NCBI RefSeq assembly: GCF_004799445.1
Contig: NZ_SSNA01000084.1
Span: 1-54,114 of the forward strand
Source: Bradyrhizobium sp.
Lineage (GTDB): Bacteria > Pseudomonadota > Alphaproteobacteria > Rhizobiales > Xanthobacteraceae
Length of the DNA: 54,114 nt
Direction: 5' to 3'
Below, one piece after another: positions 45,681-53,515 of the stretch. A program made the position numbers and the translations under genes. The first letter of the stretch is position 1; each line of letters begins with the position of its first letter. The notes under the pieces were generated by a model that had not been told where the DNA came from, searched no databases, and saw only the letters and a list, made by a program, of their open reading frames with translations.

Positions 45681-45742
45681 TTGCGATCCGAAGGGTTCGC
45701 GCCTTCGGAGCTTTCGCAAGCTGGCTATCCACATAATCCACA
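45681..45742 (+). promoter_or_regulatory. leader hairpin and two tandem DnaA-box-like 9-mers
   Basis: Upstream of the 60-residue protein gene lies a hairpin with stem TCCGAAGG (45687-45694) / CCTTCGGA (45702-45709), extended outward by TTGCGA/TCGCAA (45681-45686/45714-45719). Next to it are CTATCCACA (45725-45733) and TAATCCACA (45734-45742), each one mismatch from the DnaA box TTATCCACA. Function is unproven. Confidence 0.45.
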
Positions 45743-45794
45743 GCAACCCGTGGGGCACCAGAGGGTTATTTCACGGGAAAATTGGAGGATTTCG

Positions 45795-45977
45795 ATGACT
45801 TCCGGATCAAATGAAGCCGCCATCGACGAAATCGTCGCCAGATGCAACGGTGACATTCGCGGCGCCTTGAAGGCACTGCTGCTGGTCAACGAGCAGCTGG
45901 AAGCGGAGCTGCAACAGCTCCATGCCGTGGTGGCGCATGGCCGACTGACAGGACAGGGCAGCAGCGTTCTGCACTAA
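45795..45977 (+). CDS. small conserved coiled-coil protein
   Basis: 60 residues from the ATG at 45795 with GGAGG at good spacing. The sequence MTSGSNEAAIDEIVARCNGDIRGALKALLLVNEQLEAELQQLHAVV is helical, with a heptad-like LLLVNEQLEAELQQL stretch and one Cys. It has the look of short Bradyrhizobium proteins with a CNGDIRGALKALLLVNEQLEAEL core (recollection; not searched). Role unknown. The stop codon lies at the edge of a dispersed repeat. A leader hairpin and DnaA-like boxes precede it. Confidence 0.8.
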   Translation: MTSGSNEAAIDEIVARCNGDIRGALKALLLVNEQLEAELQQLHAVVAHGRLTGQGSSVLH

Positions 45978-46079
45978 AGCGTTTTCAAGCGAAGTGGAGA
46001 CCGGTTCGCGTCAAGAAAACGCGTCAAATCAAGAATCTAGAGCCCCGTTTCGATTCAATCGAAATGGAAAAGGCTCTAG
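45974..46079. repeat. dispersed palindromic repeat, family D copy 2
   Basis: Reverse-oriented counterpart of 42268-42372; its reverse complement shares GACGCGTTTTCTT...GCGAACCGGT...CCACTTCGC and GAAAACGCTTTAG. It begins at the stop codon of the small coiled-coil gene (TAA, 45975-45977), whose TAA corresponds to the terminal CTAG of copy 1. Confidence 0.85.
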
Positions 46080-46104
46080 TCGGCCTTGTTGAAGGGCGGC
46101 GTGG

Positions 46105-46758
46105 TCAGATGTCGCGGCCTTCGACCTTCTCGGTCAGGGTCTTGACCAGTTCCGGCACCTTTTCAAGATGCGGATTGACCGCGAGCGCCTTGCGGAACGC
46201 GTCAAGCGCGCGTTTTTCGTCGCCGAGGTCCTGCATGATCATGCCAAGTCCCGCCAGCGCGCCAAAATGGCGCGGCTCGCGGACCAGCACCTGCTCGATA
46301 TCCTGCAGCGAATGGGTGTAGTCGTTCCTCAGGTAATACAACGTCGCACGCCGGTTCCAGGCCTCGACATAGTCGGGACGCAGCTTGATCACGGCATCGA
46401 GCAGCTTCAGCGCGACGTCCATCTGCTGGGCGTCCATGGCGGTCTTGGCGCGCATCATCAGCAGCGCCGCGGTGTCGCTCGGAGTCTGCATCCACAGCGC
46501 CCAGATCCGGGACTCGACGTGCTTGGCGCTGGCCTCATCGGGGGCGGCCTTCAGCGCGCCGAACAGGAAATCCAGACCGCGTGTCTTGTCGGCGCCGACC
46601 TTCGGCAGTTTGCCAGGGGCCTCCGGGAGCTTTTTCTGCTGCTTCGGCGGGGCGCCCTTTAAATCCTGCGCGGGCGCCGAAATCGGCACCACAGCGCCCA
46701 TCGCGGTGAGGAGAACAAATATCCGGTAGCTGCGCGCGGCAGGGAATCCCAGAGCCAT
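46105..46758 (-). CDS. exported TPR protein
   Basis: 217 residues from the ATG at 46758 (a TTG two codons upstream is possible). An N-terminal hydrophobic signal-like segment (YRIFVLLTAMGAVVPISAPAQ) leads to a Lys/Pro-rich linker. The rest is a TPR-like helical array: ALLMMRAKTAMDAQQMDVALKLLDAVIKLRPDYVEAWNRRATLYYLRNDYTHSLQDIEQVLVREPRHFGALAGLGMIMQDLGDEKRALDAFRKALAVNPH. It probably acts in protein assembly at the membrane or in the periplasm; partner unknown. A single-gene unit just upstream of rpmJ in transcription direction (both minus strand). Confidence 0.87.
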   Translation of the reverse strand: MALGFPAARSYRIFVLLTAMGAVVPISAPAQDLKGAPPKQQKKLPEAPGKLPKVGADKTRGLDFLFGALKAAPDEASAKHVESRIWALWMQTPSDTAALLMMRAKTAMDAQQMDVALKLLDAVIKLRPDYVEAWNRRATLYYLRNDYTHSLQDIEQVLVREPRHFGALAGLGMIMQDLGDEKRALDAFRKALAVNPHLEKVPELVKTLTEKVEGRDI

Positions 46759-46899
46759 GGTCAAAGTCTAGACACAGCAAAAGCCGCTTGCAAAGCAGCA
46801 AGACGTCAAAGACCCGTGATGACGATAAAACCGCATATCCAGCCCGAAAGGGACCAGATTCAAGCCCGGCTCAGCCGTGCCGGTTCCGCGCGTGCAAGT

Positions 46900-47025
46900 T
46901 CATCCTTGGCGCGCCTTGAAGCGACGCTGGACCTTGTTGATCACATAGACCCGGCCCTTGCGGCGGACCAGACGGTTGTTGCGGTGACGACCGCGCAACG
47001 ATTTCAGCGAGTTACGGACCTTCAT
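46900..47025 (-). CDS. rpmJ: 50S ribosomal protein L36 (zinc-free type)
   Basis: A 41-residue reading frame not long enough to be obvious by length alone: [40 protein letters not shown]. It matches the cysteine-free, zinc-independent L36 paralogue (C- form), which binds 23S rRNA in the large subunit. The ATG at 47025 has AGGATTGTCCC upstream. It is isolated from other ribosomal genes, which is usual for this paralogue in alphaproteobacteria. Confidence 0.96.
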   Translation of the reverse strand: MKVRNSLKSLRGRHRNNRLVRRKGRVYVINKVQRRFKARQG

Positions 47026-47141
47026 GGGACAATCCTGATGCTTTGAAAGGCCGCGTTCGGCACGATCGTTCGGGGAAACCCGAAAATGGCAAAATAGGCT
47101 TTATCCCGCCGGCGGCCGCGCCGCCCGGGACTACGCGCGAT

Positions 47142-47170
47142 CTCTAAGCCATAGATCGGTCGAATGTCAA
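47142..47170 (-). promoter_or_regulatory. candidate sigma-70 promoter of rpmJ
   Basis: On the minus strand a perfect -35 TTGACA (47165-47170), 17-base spacer and TTAGAG (47142-47147) stand about 120 bases upstream of rpmJ. Plausible, but the -10 is only partly consensus. Confidence 0.45.
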
Positions 47171-47264
47171 TCCGAACCGGCCATTTTGGGCCTTTTTTGG
47201 CCGCCAGGCCCAACCCGCCGGGAATCACCCCCACCCGGGATCCCCGATTGAAATCGCTGGCGAA

Positions 47265-47702
47265 TCAACGCACCGGGAATTCGACCATGGCTTCCCCGGC
47301 CGCGACCTGCTCGCCCACCTGGTTACGCACCAGGACGTCGATCAGGACCCAGCGCGAATTCGCGGTGGCCTGCTTGGATTTCACGATGCCGGAGGGCTGG
47401 ATGGTGTCGCCGGGCCGGACCGGCTTGACCCAGCGGGTCTCGAGACGGCGGTGAACGGCCCCTCGCGGATAGGCCCAATCTGTCATCATCCGCGAGATCA
47501 GCCCGAAATTGCTCATGCCGTGCATGATAATGCCGCCGAAATTGGTCTTGCCGAAATTGCCTTTCATGTAGTCGTCGTCGAGATGCAGCGGGTTGTAGTC
47601 GAGTGAGGCGTCGCAAAACAAACGGATCGATTCGCGGCTGACCGCGAATTTCGGCCCCTCGATGCTGTCCCCGGACTTCAGGCTTTCAAACGTCGTCGTC
47701 AT
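47265..47702 (-). CDS. MaoC-type (R)-enoyl-CoA hydratase-like protein
   Basis: 145 residues, hot-dog fold. The hydratase signature is present: FCDASLDYNPLHLDDDYMKGNFGKTNFGGIIMHGMSNFGLISRMMTDW, with Asp and His of the DxNPLH motif, then VRPGDTIQPSGIVKSK and SRWVLIDVLVRNQVGEQV. Typically hydrates trans-2-enoyl-CoA esters. It directly follows a second MaoC-like gene with a 12-base gap, so the two probably form a heteromeric hydratase. Confidence 0.9.
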   Translation of the reverse strand: MTTTFESLKSGDSIEGPKFAVSRESIRLFCDASLDYNPLHLDDDYMKGNFGKTNFGGIIMHGMSNFGLISRMMTDWAYPRGAVHRRLETRWVKPVRPGDTIQPSGIVKSKQATANSRWVLIDVLVRNQVGEQVAAGEAMVEFPVR

Positions 47703-47714
47703 GATCGCGTTCCC

Positions 47715-48191
47715 TTACGCCGGCCGGATGGTCCAGCCGCGGCCCGAACAGATCACCGCGCCATGCTGGTTGAAGAAGACATTGTCGTGGACCACGAACA
47801 ACCGTTCGCGCTTGATGAACTTGTCGAGCGCGCGCGCCTCGAGCGTGATGACGTCGTTCGGACGCACCGGAATATGGTAGCTCCATGATTGCCCGGCATT
47901 GACGGTGCCCGGGCTGCGCATCCAGTCGTCGGCCGGGGTGCAGGCGAACATCAGCAGGATGTGGATCGAGGGCGGCGCGATCAGCCCGCCATAAAGCGAG
48001 GCCCTGGCATAATCCTCATCGAAATAAAGCGGATGATCTTCGCCCACCGAGGCACAATAAAGTTCGATGGCGTCTTTCGTCAGTGTGTAGGGAATGGTCT
48101 TGCGCGGCTCGCCGGGAACGATGTCGTCCCAGACTTTCCGCAAATTGGCATGCTTCCAGAAGTCGGTCTCGAAGGCATCCGGCTGCGCCAT
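47715..48191 (-). CDS. MaoC-like / FAS1-type dehydratase partner subunit
   Basis: 158 residues from the ATG at 48191 with GAGGATGAG upstream. A hot-dog protein with YTLTKDAIELYCASVGEDHPLYFDEDYARASLYGGLIAPPSIHILLMF, SWSYHIPVRPNDVITLEARALDKF and VVHDNVFFNQHGAVICSGRGWTIRP. The DHPLYF segment aligns with the hydratase motif but lacks the canonical Asn-Pro-x-His, as in regulatory/FAS1-like partner subunits. It is the first gene of the hydratase pair and diverges from the amidohydrolase. Confidence 0.87.
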   Translation of the reverse strand: MAQPDAFETDFWKHANLRKVWDDIVPGEPRKTIPYTLTKDAIELYCASVGEDHPLYFDEDYARASLYGGLIAPPSIHILLMFACTPADDWMRSPGTVNAGQSWSYHIPVRPNDVITLEARALDKFIKRERLFVVHDNVFFNQHGAVICSGRGWTIRPA

Positions 48192-48234
48192 CTCATCCTC
48201 CCCGTTTTCCGTTTTCCGCTGTTTCGCGAATTTG

Positions 48235-48248
48235 TTATATGGTATAAT
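48235..48248 (+). promoter_or_regulatory. AT-rich palindrome with consensus -10 hexamer
   Basis: TTATA-N3-TATAA (48235-48247) overlaps a perfect TATAAT (48243-48248) upstream of the amidohydrolase and just upstream of the MaoC pair. It could be a -10 element for the plus strand and a regulator half-site for either operon; no good -35 was found at 17 bases. Confidence 0.5.
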
Positions 48249-48295
48249 CAATTTTCCAGCCTATACAATCGGAGCAGCCGCGTCGAGAACCCAAA

Positions 48296-49180
48296 ATGTC
48301 CCAATTGAAGCTGCCCAACATCGAAGACGTCGTGGCGATTGACATCCACACCCATGCCGAAGAGCCCTGCGGCATGCATGGCGACGACGGCTATGACGAC
48401 TTCCAGGCGCAGATGGCCGAGTATTTCAAGTCGCCCAACAAGCATCCGCCGACCGTGCCGGAGACCGCGGCCTATTACCGCGCCAAGAAGATCGCCGCGG
48501 TGATCTTCCCGGTCGACGCCGAACGCGAAACCGGATTCCGCCGCTACAACAACTACGAAATGCTGGAAGTCGCCGCCGAAAATTCCGATGTGCTGATTCC
48601 CTTCGTCAGCATCGATCCGCATAAGGGCAAGCTCGGCGTTCGCGAGGCGAGGAAGCTGATCGAGGAATTCGGGGTCAAGGGCTTCAAATTCCATCCGACC
48701 ATGCAGGGCTTCTATCCCAACGACCGGCTGGCCTATCCGCTTTACGAAGCCATCAACGATGGCGGCGCGATTGCGCTGTTTCACACCGGCCAGACCGGCG
48801 TCGGAAGCGGCATGCCCGGCGGCATGGGGATGCGGCTGAAATATTCCAACCCGATGTACATGGACGATGTCGCGGCGGACTTCCCGGATCTGAAGATCAT
48901 CCTCGCGCATCCTTCCTTCCCCTGGCAGGAAGAGGCGCTGTCGGTCGCGACCCACAAGCCGAATGTCTATATCGATCTGTCCGGCTGGTCGCCGAAATAT
49001 TTCCCGCCGATCCTGGTGCGCTACATCAACTCCATTCTGCAGGACAAGATGCTGTTCGGCTCGGACTGGCCGGTGATCACGCCCGATCGCTGGATGGCGG
49101 ATTTTGCCAAGCTCGAGATCCGCGACGACATCAGGCCCAAGGTGCTGAAGATCAATGCCCGCAGACTGCTCGGAATCTGA
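48296..49180 (+). CDS. amidohydrolase-family (ACMSD-like) metal-dependent hydrolase/decarboxylase
   Basis: 294 residues. The metal-site signatures of amidohydrolase_2 are AIDIHTHAEEPCGM, GVKGFKFHPTMQG, IALFHTGQTGVG, LKIILAHPSFPWQEEAL and LFGSDWPVITPDRWM. This family includes 2-amino-3-carboxymuconate-6-semialdehyde decarboxylases and 2,3-dihydroxybenzoate- or gamma-resorcylate-type decarboxylases. The substrate is not deducible. Its divergent partners are two MaoC-like hydratases, suggesting a common catabolic pathway for an aromatic or cyclic acid (inference). Confidence 0.92.
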   Translation: MSQLKLPNIEDVVAIDIHTHAEEPCGMHGDDGYDDFQAQMAEYFKSPNKHPPTVPETAAYYRAKKIAAVIFPVDAERETGFRRYNNYEMLEVAAENSDVLIPFVSIDPHKGKLGVREARKLIEEFGVKGFKFHPTMQGFYPNDRLAYPLYEAINDGGAIALFHTGQTGVGSGMPGGMGMRLKYSNPMYMDDVAADFPDLKIILAHPSFPWQEEALSVATHKPNVYIDLSGWSPKYFPPILVRYINSILQDKMLFGSDWPVITPDRWMADFAKLEIRDDIRPKVLKINARRLLGI

Positions 49181-49244
49181 GCCTTTCCGGGTGCCGTCAA
49201 CACGGCTACCATACAGCGTGGCCCTTCAGTGGAGGAACGCAGCC

Positions 49245-49628
49245 GTGATCAATTCCAAAGATGCCGTGGTCTGGATTAACCGTTCGACTCGCGAGGTCCG
49301 TGTTCTAGCAAAGGGCCAAAATCGCAGTGAAACTCCAAGTACGGAGTGGGGCGATCCTATCGGGGCCGCCTATTCCGAATGGCAGGATGCGAGTGACCAT
49401 GAGCGTATTTTGCTGATGTTGGAAACGGCGATTGATCTGGCGATGCAGGGCTTTGATCTCGGCAATGTTCTCCGCGCGTTTGCAGAGGTGAAAGAATTCA
49501 GGGCGCTGGGATCAGCCAGCTTTCCCATGTGCCGGGCGCTGACATCAGCCCTGGTCGGCCGGTGCCTTGAACCGAATACGATGAGCTTTGAAGAGTTGTT
49601 GGAGCGGTATCGGCCCGGTCGCGGCTAA
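49245..49628 (+). CDS. hypothetical protein of an atypical two-gene patch
   Basis: 127 residues from the GTG at 49245, preceded by GGAGG at nine bases. The sequence VINSKDAVVWINRSTREVRVLAKGQ, EWGDPIGAAYSEWQDASDHERILLMLETAIDLAMQGFDLGNVLRAFAEVKEFRALG is helical after an N-terminal beta segment. No family was recognised. Its composition looks less GC-rich, with more A/T-ending codons, than its neighbours. The next gene encodes a PD-(D/E)XK-type nuclease candidate 32 bases downstream, so the two are probably co-transcribed. Confidence 0.7.
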   Translation: MINSKDAVVWINRSTREVRVLAKGQNRSETPSTEWGDPIGAAYSEWQDASDHERILLMLETAIDLAMQGFDLGNVLRAFAEVKEFRALGSASFPMCRALTSALVGRCLEPNTMSFEELLERYRPGRG

Positions 49629-49660
49629 AGGCACTGCAAAGGACAAAGACCTCAGGTTGC

Positions 49661-50578
49661 TTGGATCAACTTTCGTGGCGACATCATCTTCGCGCCATCA
49701 TGGGCAGTTTTCACATGGATATTGGAGTCGTCAAGAACGCGCTTGGCTCCCTGGATAAGTTACTGAGCAACGCGAAAAGCGCCCTTTGGGACATCGAGAG
49801 AGGAGCATGGGGCGCTTCGGGTTTCGGCGAAGGTGGAGGATACGAGTTTCCTCGCTCCGCGATGGCAACGTTCTTGGAAGAGCTTCATGATATCCTCTTA
49901 GTGATTTTGGAGGCGGCCAACCTGCCCGGCACACGCACCTCTCTTGTCGAGGCATGGCGTGGGTTTTTGAATCAAGGTCTTCAACACACTGACAACAACC
50001 AGGACCTCCAAACCTGTGAGAGCCCAGCCCTGACGTATTTCGAGCGCCTGATACAAGGCTTGCGAATGGCCGTGAGCAAAGAGATGTCGAGCGAGGAAGC
50101 GTGGACCTTGGGTAGGCTAGAGGCTATGCTGCGCGGTACCTCGGCGCTCGTGCACAGGAGGGGTCCTGCACCGGCAAAGGAGGCTGAACTCCAAGCAACT
50201 ATGCACGACTATCTTTCGGCGTGCTTTTCCGGCGACTTCATACGTATCCCGATCATCGGCGGGGTCCTAAAAAACTTTAAACCTGATTGCGGGATCAGGA
50301 GTGTCGGCGCTGCCATTGAGTTCAAGTTCGTCCGCGATAAAAAGGATGTGAGCATCGCCTCTAGCGGCATTTTCGAGGACACGGCCGGATACAAGGGTTC
50401 AAAGGATTGGACGCGTTTCTACTCTGTGATCTACCAAGCTGAACCATTTATGATGGAAAGCGAGCTTGAGGGCGATTTGAAACGCATTGGCGCCGTAGCC
50501 TGGAAGCCAATCGTCGTAAATGGACAAGTCAAAGGGTCCATTAAAGGTCAGGCAAAAAGAACGAGTAACAAGGCGTAG
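49661..50578 (+). CDS. PD-(D/E)XK nuclease candidate (DpnII/MboI-like C-terminal domain)
   Basis: 305 residues from a TTG at 49661; start uncertain (ATGs at 49700 and 49715 also possible). The N-terminal part is helical. The C-terminal part has the nuclease signature: helix EAELQATMHDYLSACF (Glu174/176), then NFKPDCGIRS with Asp209, and IEFKFV with Glu220 and Lys222, followed by DKKDVSIASSGIFEDTAGYKGSKDW and YSVIYQAEPFM. This resembles the REase_DpnII-MboI domain (SVxFKF/ARKxxD...DI..YK.H). There is no methyltransferase beside it. It may be a defence or stress nuclease; the function is an inference. Confidence 0.6.
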   Translation: MDQLSWRHHLRAIMGSFHMDIGVVKNALGSLDKLLSNAKSALWDIERGAWGASGFGEGGGYEFPRSAMATFLEELHDILLVILEAANLPGTRTSLVEAWRGFLNQGLQHTDNNQDLQTCESPALTYFERLIQGLRMAVSKEMSSEEAWTLGRLEAMLRGTSALVHRRGPAPAKEAELQATMHDYLSACFSGDFIRIPIIGGVLKNFKPDCGIRSVGAAIEFKFVRDKKDVSIASSGIFEDTAGYKGSKDWTRFYSVIYQAEPFMMESELEGDLKRIGAVAWKPIVVNGQVKGSIKGQAKRTSNKA

Positions 50579-50656
50579 CCCATTTAGAAGATAAAAGGGA
50601 TACCACCTTTGAATCGACCGGGTCCTTCGGGCTGAGGTAACCATAAGAATAATCCC

Positions 50657-51397
50657 ATGACGATCAAAGCCGTTGTATTCGACGCCTACGGCACGCTCTA
50701 CGACATTCAATCGGTAGCGGCCGTTACCGAGGAGGCGTTTCCCGGGTACGGCGAGTTCATCACCCAGATCTGGCGCATCAAGCAGCTCGAATATACCTGG
50801 CTGCGCTCGCTGATGCGGCGCTATCAGGATTTCTCAGTCATTACACGGGACTCGCTCGCCTATGCCATCAGAGTGCTCGGGCTGAAACACGATGCGGCGA
50901 CGTTCGAGCGCATCATGGACAAGTATCTGCACCTCGATCTTTATCCGGATGCGGTGACCGCGCTTGTGGCGATGAAGGGCCGCAAGCTCGCCATTCTTTC
51001 CAACGGCTCTGCCGGGATGCTCAACGCGCTGGTGCGCAACAGCGGTCTCGACCGCGTGCTCGATGCCACCATCAGCATCGACTCCCAAAAAATCTTCAAG
51101 CCTGCGCCGGACGCCTACACCCTGATCGAAACAACGCTTGGCGTGCCGCCGGCCGAAGTGCTGTTCGTGTCGTCGAACCCGTGGGATGCTTGTGGCGCCA
51201 AGTCCTTTGGACTAAACGTCGCCTGGATCGAGCGGGTGATGCCGGAAGCGATGGCGCTGGCCTGCGTCAAAACTGACATGGTCGCGCCGCTCACGATGTT
51301 CAAGGCGATCCGCACGCAGATGGACGAACTCGGGATCCCGCCGGACTATCGCATCCATGCCTTGTCAGAATTGCCCGAGCTAGTCGCCCGCCCATGA
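50657..51397 (+). CDS. haloacid dehalogenase type II (HAD hydrolase)
   Basis: 246 residues. HAD-superfamily motifs of L-2-haloacid dehalogenases: FDAYGTLYD with nucleophile Asp9 and Thr13, Arg40 in WRIKQLEYTWLRSLMRRYQDF, LSNGS (Ser115/Asn116), Lys148 in KIFKPAPDAYTLIE, and SSNPWDACGAKSFG with Asp177. All residues expected of the family catalytic set are present. It hydrolyses short 2-haloalkanoic acids, or the substrate has diverged. The stop overlaps the next gene by four bases. Confidence 0.93.
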   Translation: MTIKAVVFDAYGTLYDIQSVAAVTEEAFPGYGEFITQIWRIKQLEYTWLRSLMRRYQDFSVITRDSLAYAIRVLGLKHDAATFERIMDKYLHLDLYPDAVTALVAMKGRKLAILSNGSAGMLNALVRNSGLDRVLDATISIDSQKIFKPAPDAYTLIETTLGVPPAEVLFVSSNPWDACGAKSFGLNVAWIERVMPEAMALACVKTDMVAPLTMFKAIRTQMDELGIPPDYRIHALSELPELVARP

Positions 51398-51849
51398 GCC
51401 TTGAATCCGTCCGCGCTTTTTTCGCCGAGAACGCGCCTGATATCACCGTGATCGTATCGCCGATGAGTTCGGCCACCGTAGCGCTGGCCGCCGAGGCCTA
51501 TGGCGTCGAACCGGCGCGGATCGCCAAGACGCTGAGTTTAAGGGTCGGCGAACAGGTGATCCTGATCGTCGCCAGCGGCACCGCACGGATGGACAACAAG
51601 AAGGTCAAGGCGCGCTTCGGCGGCAAGCCGAAGATGCTCGGCCTTGACGAGGTCGCCGACATCACCGGCCACGAAGTCGGCGGCGTCTGCCCGTTCGGCC
51701 TGAAGGCGCCGTTGCCGGTGTACTGCGACGTTTCGCTGAAGGCATTCGACGAGGTGGTGCCGGCGGCAGGCTCGATCCACAGCGCCGTCCGAATCGCGCC
51801 GGCGCGAATGGCCGAGCTGGTCGAAGCCGAATGGGTCGATGTCTGCTGA
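51394..51849 (+). CDS. YbaK/EbsC-family aminoacyl-tRNA deacylase-like protein
   Basis: 151 residues. Visible are DITVIVSPMSSATVALAAEAYGVEPARIAKTLSLRVGEQVILIVASGTARMDNKKVKARFGGKPKMLGLDEVADITGHEVGGVCPFGLK. The family includes Cys-tRNA(Pro) deacylase and ProX; the TGHEVGGVCPFG segment and K(T/S) region are typical. It probably clears mischarged tRNA, a role inferred by family. It overlaps the haloacid dehalogenase gene (ATGA), so the pair is co-translated. Confidence 0.92.
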   Translation: MSLESVRAFFAENAPDITVIVSPMSSATVALAAEAYGVEPARIAKTLSLRVGEQVILIVASGTARMDNKKVKARFGGKPKMLGLDEVADITGHEVGGVCPFGLKAPLPVYCDVSLKAFDEVVPAAGSIHSAVRIAPARMAELVEAEWVDVC

Positions 51850-51857
51850 GGATCAGC

Positions 51858-52169
51858 CTATTGGAAATCCCGTCGCCTCGGCACGCCCTGCGGGGCCGCG
51901 CTCGGTTGAGGTGCCCCCGTATCCGAGCTTGCACTCGAATCGAATACCGCACGGCAAGGCCCGCTCAGCTGCGACGTATTTTGCTGCAAGCAGGCAACGA
52001 TCCGATTGACGTCGGGAATCTGTGCACCGCAGAGCCGGAACACGTCAGGCGTGCAGGCCATCTGTTGTTGCATGGTTCCCCGATACTCCTGCGAAAAAGC
52101 GAGCGTCTGACAGCTGACGCCGCAGGCAATTGATATCGCAAGAATCAGGAAATTTCGGCGCGCTGACAT
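51858..52169 (-). CDS. small secreted Cys-rich protein
   Basis: 103 residues from the ATG at 52169 with AAGGATCGG upstream. The signal peptide MSARRNFLILAISIACGVSCQTLAFS ends before a mature domain with ACTPDVFRLCGAQIPDVNRIVACLQQNTSQLSGPCRAVF; four conserved Cys could make two disulfides. The pattern CTPDVxRLC...CL...N...L...C is the Cys-rich GLG1-like repeat fold (moderate). Periplasmic; function unknown. Convergent with the ybaK-like gene. Confidence 0.82.
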   Translation of the reverse strand: MSARRNFLILAISIACGVSCQTLAFSQEYRGTMQQQMACTPDVFRLCGAQIPDVNRIVACLQQNTSQLSGPCRAVFDSSASSDTGAPQPSAAPQGVPRRRDFQ

Positions 52170-52390
52170 ATCCGATCCTTCCTATTGGCGTGCATGTTCA
52201 TTCAGACAAACCGGTCTGCCCACGGTTCAAAATAAATGGGGCCGCTGAAGGTTCGCTCCGAACAACAAAATGTGAGGCCAGCCGCTTCGTGCTCGGCGGA
52301 TTGCATCATTCCTGGGCACTTCCAGCGGGTCCGCGCAAAGCCCGACCCGATGGATGGCTCCAAGGCGGACCCTGAAAATGACGAGTTCCC

Positions 52391-53380
52391 CTACTCCACC
52401 TTGCCGATCTTCTTCACCGCCGCGACCAGGCGTGCGCTGTCGGTTTCGAAAAATTTCGAGAATTCCGGCGCGTCCATGTAGGCGACCGGGCTGCCCGCGG
52501 TTTCAAAGGTCTTGATGACTTCCGGACTTTTCACGGCCTGCGCCATCGCCTCGCGCAGCCGCATCATGATCGGCGCCGGCAGCGCCTTTTGTGCGAACAG
52601 CCCCGCCCAGATGTAGAACTCGACATCCTTGTAGCCGAGTTCCCTGAACGTCGGCAGATCGGGGAAGCTCGCGATCCGCTCTGCGCCCCAGTTGGCAAGC
52701 ACGCGCATCTTGCCGTCGTCGACCTGCTGCTTCAGCGTGCCCGGCGCCGACGCCAGCGCCTGCACCGTCCCGGTCAGGATCGCGTTGAGCGCGGGACCGG
52801 CGCCGCGAAACGGGATGTGCAGCAATTTGATGCCGGCGGAGGCCGCAAACATTTCCATCGCCACATGCAGCGTGCCATAGGGTCCCGATGAACCGTAGGG
52901 AATTTCGCCGGGGCGCTTCTTGGCGTCGTCGACGAAATCCTGCAGCGTCTTCCACGGCGCCGAGGCCGGCACCGCGAGCAACGTGGGATCGGCGAGGACG
53001 CGCGCCACCGGCGCGAATTGCGAGACTTCATAAACCGGCGGACGGTCGAACAGCCGGTCGGCCTCCGGCAGCACCGCCAGTGACGACAGCGTCATCAGCA
53101 AGGTGTGGCCATCCGGCTCGGCGCGCGCGGCCGCGGCGTTGCCGATCGCTCCACCGGCGCCGCCGGCGCGGTTGTCGACGATGACGGACTTGCCCAGAAG
53201 CTTCTCCAGCGCCAGCGCCACGGGCCGCGCGGCGAGATCGGCCTGGCCGCCGGCCGGAAACGGCACGATCATGGTGATGGTGTGGGCCGGCCACGCGGCT
53301 TGCGCGACGACGGGAGTCGGGCGCGCGACCTGCAGCAGCGGCACCACGGCAGCGGCCTTGAGAACTTCACGTCGATTCAT
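52391..53380 (-). CDS. Bug/TctC-type periplasmic solute-binding protein
   Basis: 329 residues. The N-terminus MNRREVLKAAAVVPLLQVARPTPVVAQA resembles a twin-arginine leader (RREVLK). Then WPAHTITMIVPFPAGGQADLAARPVALALEKLLGKSVIVDNRAGGAGGAIGNAAAARAEPDGHTLLM is the Bug-family signature, followed by IPYGSSGPYGTLHVAMEMF and FRGAGPALNAILTG. Such proteins bind carboxylates for tripartite tricarboxylate transporters; no TctAB membrane genes are in the window, so this is an orphan receptor as is common. Substrate unknown. Confidence 0.93.
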   Translation of the reverse strand: MNRREVLKAAAVVPLLQVARPTPVVAQAAWPAHTITMIVPFPAGGQADLAARPVALALEKLLGKSVIVDNRAGGAGGAIGNAAAARAEPDGHTLLMTLSSLAVLPEADRLFDRPPVYEVSQFAPVARVLADPTLLAVPASAPWKTLQDFVDDAKKRPGEIPYGSSGPYGTLHVAMEMFAASAGIKLLHIPFRGAGPALNAILTGTVQALASAPGTLKQQVDDGKMRVLANWGAERIASFPDLPTFRELGYKDVEFYIWAGLFAQKALPAPIMMRLREAMAQAVKSPEVIKTFETAGSPVAYMDAPEFSKFFETDSARLVAAVKKIGKVE

Positions 53381-53515
53381 CGGCAGCTTCCCCCCGGAGA
53401 TTTTTATTTTTCGTCATTGGGTGCAGCCTATAGCCTGAACCAAAGGATCGGCAAAGGCGCTTGGCGACACGGGCGGGGCGCGTTTGGACCGTGCCCAAAC
53501 CGCGTTGCCATGACC

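Noticed and set aside
45725..45742. Possible replication origin from two DnaA-like boxes
   Set aside because: Only two near-matches, with no AT-rich unwinding region, dnaA, parAB or other origin genes nearby.
46816..47046. 76-codon plus-strand ORF
   Set aside because: Antisense to rpmJ, whose sequence is a clear L36 match.
52391..53380. Complete tripartite tricarboxylate transport system
   Set aside because: Only the binding protein is present; no TctA or TctB gene adjoins it.
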